Shown: positions 60,283 through 64,000 of the stretch, one piece after another
How positions within the stretch are numbered: the first letter of the stretch is position 1
Layout of the letters: every line of letters starts with the position of its first letter
Source of the DNA: Epichloe hybrida
Lineage: Eukaryota > Ascomycota > Sordariomycetes > Hypocreales > Clavicipitaceae
Assembly: GCA_019022495.1 (NCBI GenBank)
Contig: JAFEKR010000002.1
Coordinates: forward strand, 4,836,001-4,900,000
Direction: 5' to 3'
Length of the DNA: 64,000 nt
Notes under the pieces: generated by a model
Told to the model about the DNA's origin: nothing
The model's input: the letters and a program-made list of their open reading frames with translations, nothing else
The model's database searches: none
Made by a program: the position numbers and the translations under genes

Positions 60283-61003
60283 ATGGAGAGCCTCCAGCTT
60301 TCACAGGTGCTCGCTGACTTGAGCAACCTTGGTGCCGCGGTTGGTTTTGAGCCACATGAACACAGTCCTTGAATGTCAAGATCACTTCTAAATGTCACCG
60401 AAAGCAGGAACCCGAGGCCGCCGCCGCCATCGTCAGCGCCAATGTCCCTACAATCAAGATTGACCCTCAATCCTCGGTCGCATCGAACCCTCAGTCTCCC
60501 CCTCAGCGCCCCTCGACCATTAAACGATCCTGGTCGTCAGAGCCTGGAGTCACTCCCAAGTTCGACAAGCTTGGCCGACGTATCCTCGGCAGCTCGACGG
60601 GATCACGACCTGGGTCCGCAGTCAATTCTACCCCTGGAACACCTCGTCCTAGTGACGCGAATGTATGATTGTTATCACCCTTGTCCTGCGCCTTCCGCCT
60701 CCCGCTTTGCCCTTGCTTCTATGTGTTCTTAATCAAAAAGAGCAGAGGCTCGGGTGTCCAAGACGAATGAACCCCAGCGCTAACTTTTTTGACCAGTTTG
60801 ACGATGACTGGGAACGAGCATCAACATTGATGGCCCTGTATGATATTCGGGCCAAAATCAAGCAACAGGATAACAGCAGTTTATTGAGAGCCCGAGAGAA
60901 GATCAACGCTTTAGCCGCCAAGCAGCAAGCTGCTGAGCGCAACATGAAAGCTTCCGAGGAGCTACGGCGCCATCGATATTCGTTTCCCAAGCCCGGCCTT
61001 TGA
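60283..61003 (+). CDS. Hypothetical protein, Ser/Pro-rich with C-terminal helical region
   Basis: I do not recognise the family. Proposed exons are 60283-60339, 60408-60662 and 60746-61003, giving 189 residues. Phase-0 junctions and a stop inside the GTATGA donor of intron 2 support the chain. The first donor (GTTGGT) is uncertain: GTGCTC at 60307 would shorten the protein by 11 residues, and the ATG at 59863 would lengthen it by 140. The middle part is basic and Ser/Pro-rich (KRSWSSEPGVTPKFDKLG), the C-terminal 75 residues are charged and probably helical (ALYDIRAKIKQQ, REKINALAAKQQAAERN). No signal peptide or membrane segment. The gene could be a regulatory or scaffold protein, but nothing in the sequence fixes a role. 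Confidence 0.5.
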
Positions 61004-62243
61004 GAGACAGCAGTTTGCAAATTTTTGATTTGTTCTCACGCATAGACGGTCTCAGGCCGACATGACTATTCATTCACAAGGCGCTTTTTCACTGTCCCGC
61101 CACCGCGCTGTGCAAGGATACCAAAAAAAGGTATTCTGACGTGCAATTACTTTTGGCAATGACCTACGACCTAAACACTTCACAAACGATACCAAATGAG
61201 CGCTCAGGCAAGGCGCAGCACACGGGCAGGATGTATGGCGTGGAACGGAACGAAATGAGGCGAAATGGCGTGGAGCGCTCATGGGTACACTACGTAATGA
61301 AATGCAGTACGAAATAAATTTGCTACCCTATCACACTTCTGGGGTCCGAAATTGGGGCTTGTATTTTTTTTTGGCAAGATCAAGGGGTTTTTTTTTTAGT
61401 TTGGTTCTTCTTGTCTTTGCTTTCTACTTCTCCGTCTGGTGTGTGTCGAGTTTTCTTGCACAAAAGGATACATTCTCCGATCTTTCGCAGCAGCGTGTGT
61501 CTCGTGGAGATTAAATTATCCGTGCGTGACACAGATTTCGCATGCCTAATCACTCTAATATTTTAAAGTTGAGATTAATTCGAATTTCACAGCGTGGCGC
61601 ATCTACGGTGTCCTATGAATTCGTGATGTGGCGGTTTTTTTTTTTTTTTTTTTTTTTTTTTGGCAGCTCTTTGCGGGACCTCTCTAAGGTGCCAACGTAA
61701 GCATGGCGGGTCTCCCCTTTGATGTCATAGGGCCCCACGCCGTAGTGCGTAATAGGTGCCACCGCATCCAAGTTAGCAAAAGCATGGGACCCTCACATTT
61801 TGGTTCTCAATTAAGATCAGAGCAAGCTCCTGGTCGTGATGCATCGTTGAATGAGACGCCAGAGAGCACCGTAACATGTTGTCGTTTTGTTGACGAGGAA
61901 ACGAGTGAGGCCGTTCCTGTTAATATTATTTCGAGATATCGAACGGAAGAGGCGAAGCACTGCCAAGACGCTAATAACACGCCCAACCAATGTGCCCAGA
62001 GTTGTTGTGGCGTGGCTGTGGCGTGACTCAGCCCGGCTCGAAGCCTGCTCGAAACATACTTAAGTAAGCAGCGCCGTCTTCGCCGTCTGCACCGCCTGCA
62101 CCGCCTGCAACATCTGCGTCATCATCCACATCCTGCTCAGTCCATCTCGTTCTATCGCATCTCATCCCCTCACCAGTATTCTATCACCAACAACTTAATC
62201 AGTCTCAGATACGATCAATACGATACTCGAAATCTCTCACACG
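61004..62243. other. Intergenic region upstream of the RCR gene, with a 27-T run
   Basis: No gene was found. A run of 27 Ts lies at 61635-61661 and shorter T-runs near 61364 and 61390. CACCGCCTG repeats (about 62080-62106) are in the likely leader of the RCR gene. Confidence 0.6.
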
Positions 62244-62816
62244 ATGGCGCCTACCGATAGCGCTCTCAATGTCCTCGCATCGAGGGCTACATGCTACCGT
62301 GCCGGCTACGGCTACTACCGCTGCAATAGCAGATGGCACTCATTTGGTCGATGGATCCTCCTTGCCGGCATCATCGTATTATTCCTCCTCGTTCTCGTGT
62401 CTTTCGCGTAAGTAGTTCACCCGGCCACCAACAAGTTTGCCACCCCCTCGCCCCGAGAAGGAGTCGTGCTAAGCCAAACAACCAGCTGTACTGCTCGTCG
62501 CCGTCGCCGTCGCGGCAATCAGCCCATGTACGGAACCGGTTGGATGGCTCCCGGCGGTAAACAATACGACCAGCAACAGACGAACAGCTATCAGCAGGGA
62601 AATTACAACCCGACGTACGGCCAGGGCTACAATGCACCGCAGGGAGGATACAACGCTCCTCCTGCCTACGGCCAGCAGCCCCAGAACACCGGCGCCACGT
62701 TCAACCCCAACGACGGCTATTATGGCCAGCAGCAATCTGGTGTTCAGCCACCCCAGAACACGTATCAGCGCGAGGCTAACTACGCCCCTCCACCTGGCCC
62801 TCCACCTGGCAAGTAA
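62244..62816 (+). CDS. RCR-family (Congo red resistance / chitin deposition) membrane protein
   Basis: Two exons, 62244-62407 and 62486-62816, give 164 residues. A short N-terminal region with CYRAGYGYYRCNSRW is followed by one membrane segment (about 37-56, WILLAGIIVLFLLVLVSFA), then C-T-A and a run of six arginines, GNQPMYGTGWM, and a long Gln/Tyr/Pro/Gly-rich cytosolic tail with YNAP and PPPGPPPGK. This order is that of yeast Rcr1/Rcr2, single-pass proteins of the endomembrane system that affect chitin deposition and trafficking of plasma-membrane proteins; PPxY-like motifs bind Rsp5 there, but no clear PPxY is seen here. The splice junction falls between A55 and C56. The stop codon TAA lies within AAGTAAGT, a consensus donor. 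Confidence 0.9.
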
Positions 62817-63516
62817 GTCGGGGCGAAAGAAGTTAGTGAGCCTTGGTAATGTGCCGCTCGTGCACTTTGAATACGACGTGACGTGGGGTTTTTTTTTTCT
62901 TCACCTTGTCATCAGTTTATCGAGACGACCAGAATGGATGGGAGAGGGACCGACGACTTGCCTATATGCTACACACATGGTGCTTTACTTTTGGTGGCGT
63001 TGAAAGGACTTTTGTACTTGGGGGCATGTTTCAACAGGCTGATGTGTATGTATACATATATATATATACCTATGCAACAATGATACCCCATAATTGTGCA
63101 CACATAATGCAGATGGTTTACATGCCTCGGTTAGAAACGTCACCTACATGGTTTGAAATGACGTAAGAATTTGTCACCTGTGCATGCGACCAACAGCATC
63201 AACGTCCTCTTCAACTCATGTAGTCTGTATGTAATCCGTATGTATGTAGTCGATTGCAACCAGTATGCCGGAACGCAATCCCTGGCGATAATACGGGACA
63301 AAGATTAGCGCAAGGTGCCAACACCAAGTTGCAAACTTGACAAGAGGACGGCTCCAGTTTTCCAGGGGCAAGACGCAAGAGGCAGTGACATGACTAGGGC
63401 CGTTCGCTGGGACGGGCGGGGTGCAGGGCAGGGCAGGGGCCTCATGCAGGTTGCCATGGCCCCCATGAACAAGGAGGCAATTCCCTCGAACTCGGCGTCG
63501 CTAATCCTCCGTACTC

Positions 63517-63535
63517 ACTGATCACAGTGATCAGT
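63517..63535. repeat. Perfect inverted repeat ACTGATCAC-A-GTGATCAGT
   Basis: Nine-base arms are separated by a single A. This is long for a chance palindrome and has the shape of a dimeric protein-binding site; no known factor is assigned. Confidence 0.85.
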
Positions 63536-63666
63536 CAATGGCACCTCATGCACAAGCCCGGATGCGGGATACTTGTTCAGTCACATGCACATGCCCGCCT
63601 CCATACGGAGTAAGGATTACCATACCATGTACACGTATGTACGTCTCCAGACAGGTTTAGTTAGCG

Positions 63667-63698
63667 GTGGGAAAGTGGGAAAGTGGGAAAGTGGGAAA
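63667..63698 (+). repeat. GTGGGAAA tandem repeat, four units
   Basis: GGTGGGAAAGTGGGAAAGTG continues for four 8-bp units. It lies in a spacer with several other short repeats. Confidence 0.9.
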
Positions 63699-64000
63699 AG
63701 AAATTCTGTCACCCAGAGGCGTTCGTTCCTTCCCCATCTCCCTCCCTCCCGCCTCCCGCCTCCCGCCTCCCCTGTTTCCCTTTCCTCTCCCCTTGACTTG
63801 TCCATGCTCCTTTCGGCATCCAGGGGGAGGCAGGAGGGAATCTGACGTCGACATCGCTTCTTTTGTCCTTGCCCATCCTCCTTCCACCCATCCTTCCACC
63901 CATCATCCTTCATCCCCCGAGGCGAACGGTCTGCAACTGATGCCTTCGCCTGCCATTCTTTTCACAGACATCGCGCCTTGATAGCCGACAGCTTCTTGGT

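Larger units (their letters stand above)
62817..64000. other. Intergenic region to the right window edge
   Basis: No gene was recognised. It contains a TATATATA tract (63055-63067), the 19-bp inverted repeat at 63517-63535, GTGGGAAA repeats (63667-63698), and a CCTCCCG repeat (63740-63773) that is quadruplex-capable on the minus strand. The CT-rich end could be the leader of a gene beyond 64000. Confidence 0.5.

Noticed and set aside
1..64000. CRISPR arrays, bacterial operons or phage-type defence systems
   Set aside because: The DNA is fungal nuclear sequence; tandem repeats found are satellites without unique spacers.

Overview
The window is nuclear DNA of a filamentous ascomycete (Pezizomycotina). 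The evidence is short GT-AG introns with TGCTGAC/TACTGAC-like branch sites, fungal gene families (WSC/copper radical oxidase, RCR-type Congo-red resistance protein, MPC1, fungal pyruvate carboxylase, FAP1/NF-X1), and a two-part composition in which GC-balanced gene islands alternate with AT-rich blocks of stop-riddled LTR retrotransposons. In those blocks CpA has been converted to TpA while CpG-rich patches survive, the signature of repeat-induced point mutation (RIP). A sordariomycete is plausible from gene style, but the species cannot be fixed from sequence alone.

Layout. 1-27.84 kb is one AT-rich block with no intact gene. It is a set of nested mobile elements: Ty1/copia relatives (called Y, X, D, E, B, C here) and a hAT-like non-autonomous DNA element family (M1, M2, M3) with CAGAGC termini and 8-bp target duplications. 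M3 (9101-24506) sits in copia element E and has itself received two complete LTR elements, B (9229-16031) and C (17422-24026). The left part is nested at least five deep.

27.84-47.85 kb is a gene island: a BEM46-like alpha/beta hydrolase (+), an NF-X1/FAP1 zinc-finger protein (-), a secreted protein with five WSC domains fused to a glyoxal-oxidase-type copper radical oxidase (+), and the mitochondrial pyruvate carrier subunit MPC1 (+). 47.86-53.69 kb is a complete RIP-mutated copia element F (-) with a TTTGG target duplication. 53.7-64 kb is a second gene island: pyruvate carboxylase (+), a hypothetical protein (+), and an RCR family membrane protein (+).

How the genes relate. MPC1 and pyruvate carboxylase lie about 8.4 kb apart on the same strand, and most of that distance is element F. 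One imports pyruvate into mitochondria and the other carboxylates it to oxaloacetate, so both act at the pyruvate branch point. F ends about 460 bp before the carboxylase start codon. The WSC oxidase and RCR protein both point to cell-wall or extracellular work but are not otherwise linked.

Main points for a second look: RIP damage stops inside the LTRs of all three complete elements, leaving their outer edges nearly clean; the pyruvate carboxylase gene needs three micro-exons of 8, 12 and 5 nt to give the full-length protein; the nested hAT-like/LTR architecture; and a 9-bp motif TACGGAGTA/TACTCCGTA that recurs nine times in non-coding DNA of the gene islands. All gene models were spliced by hand and lack transcript support.
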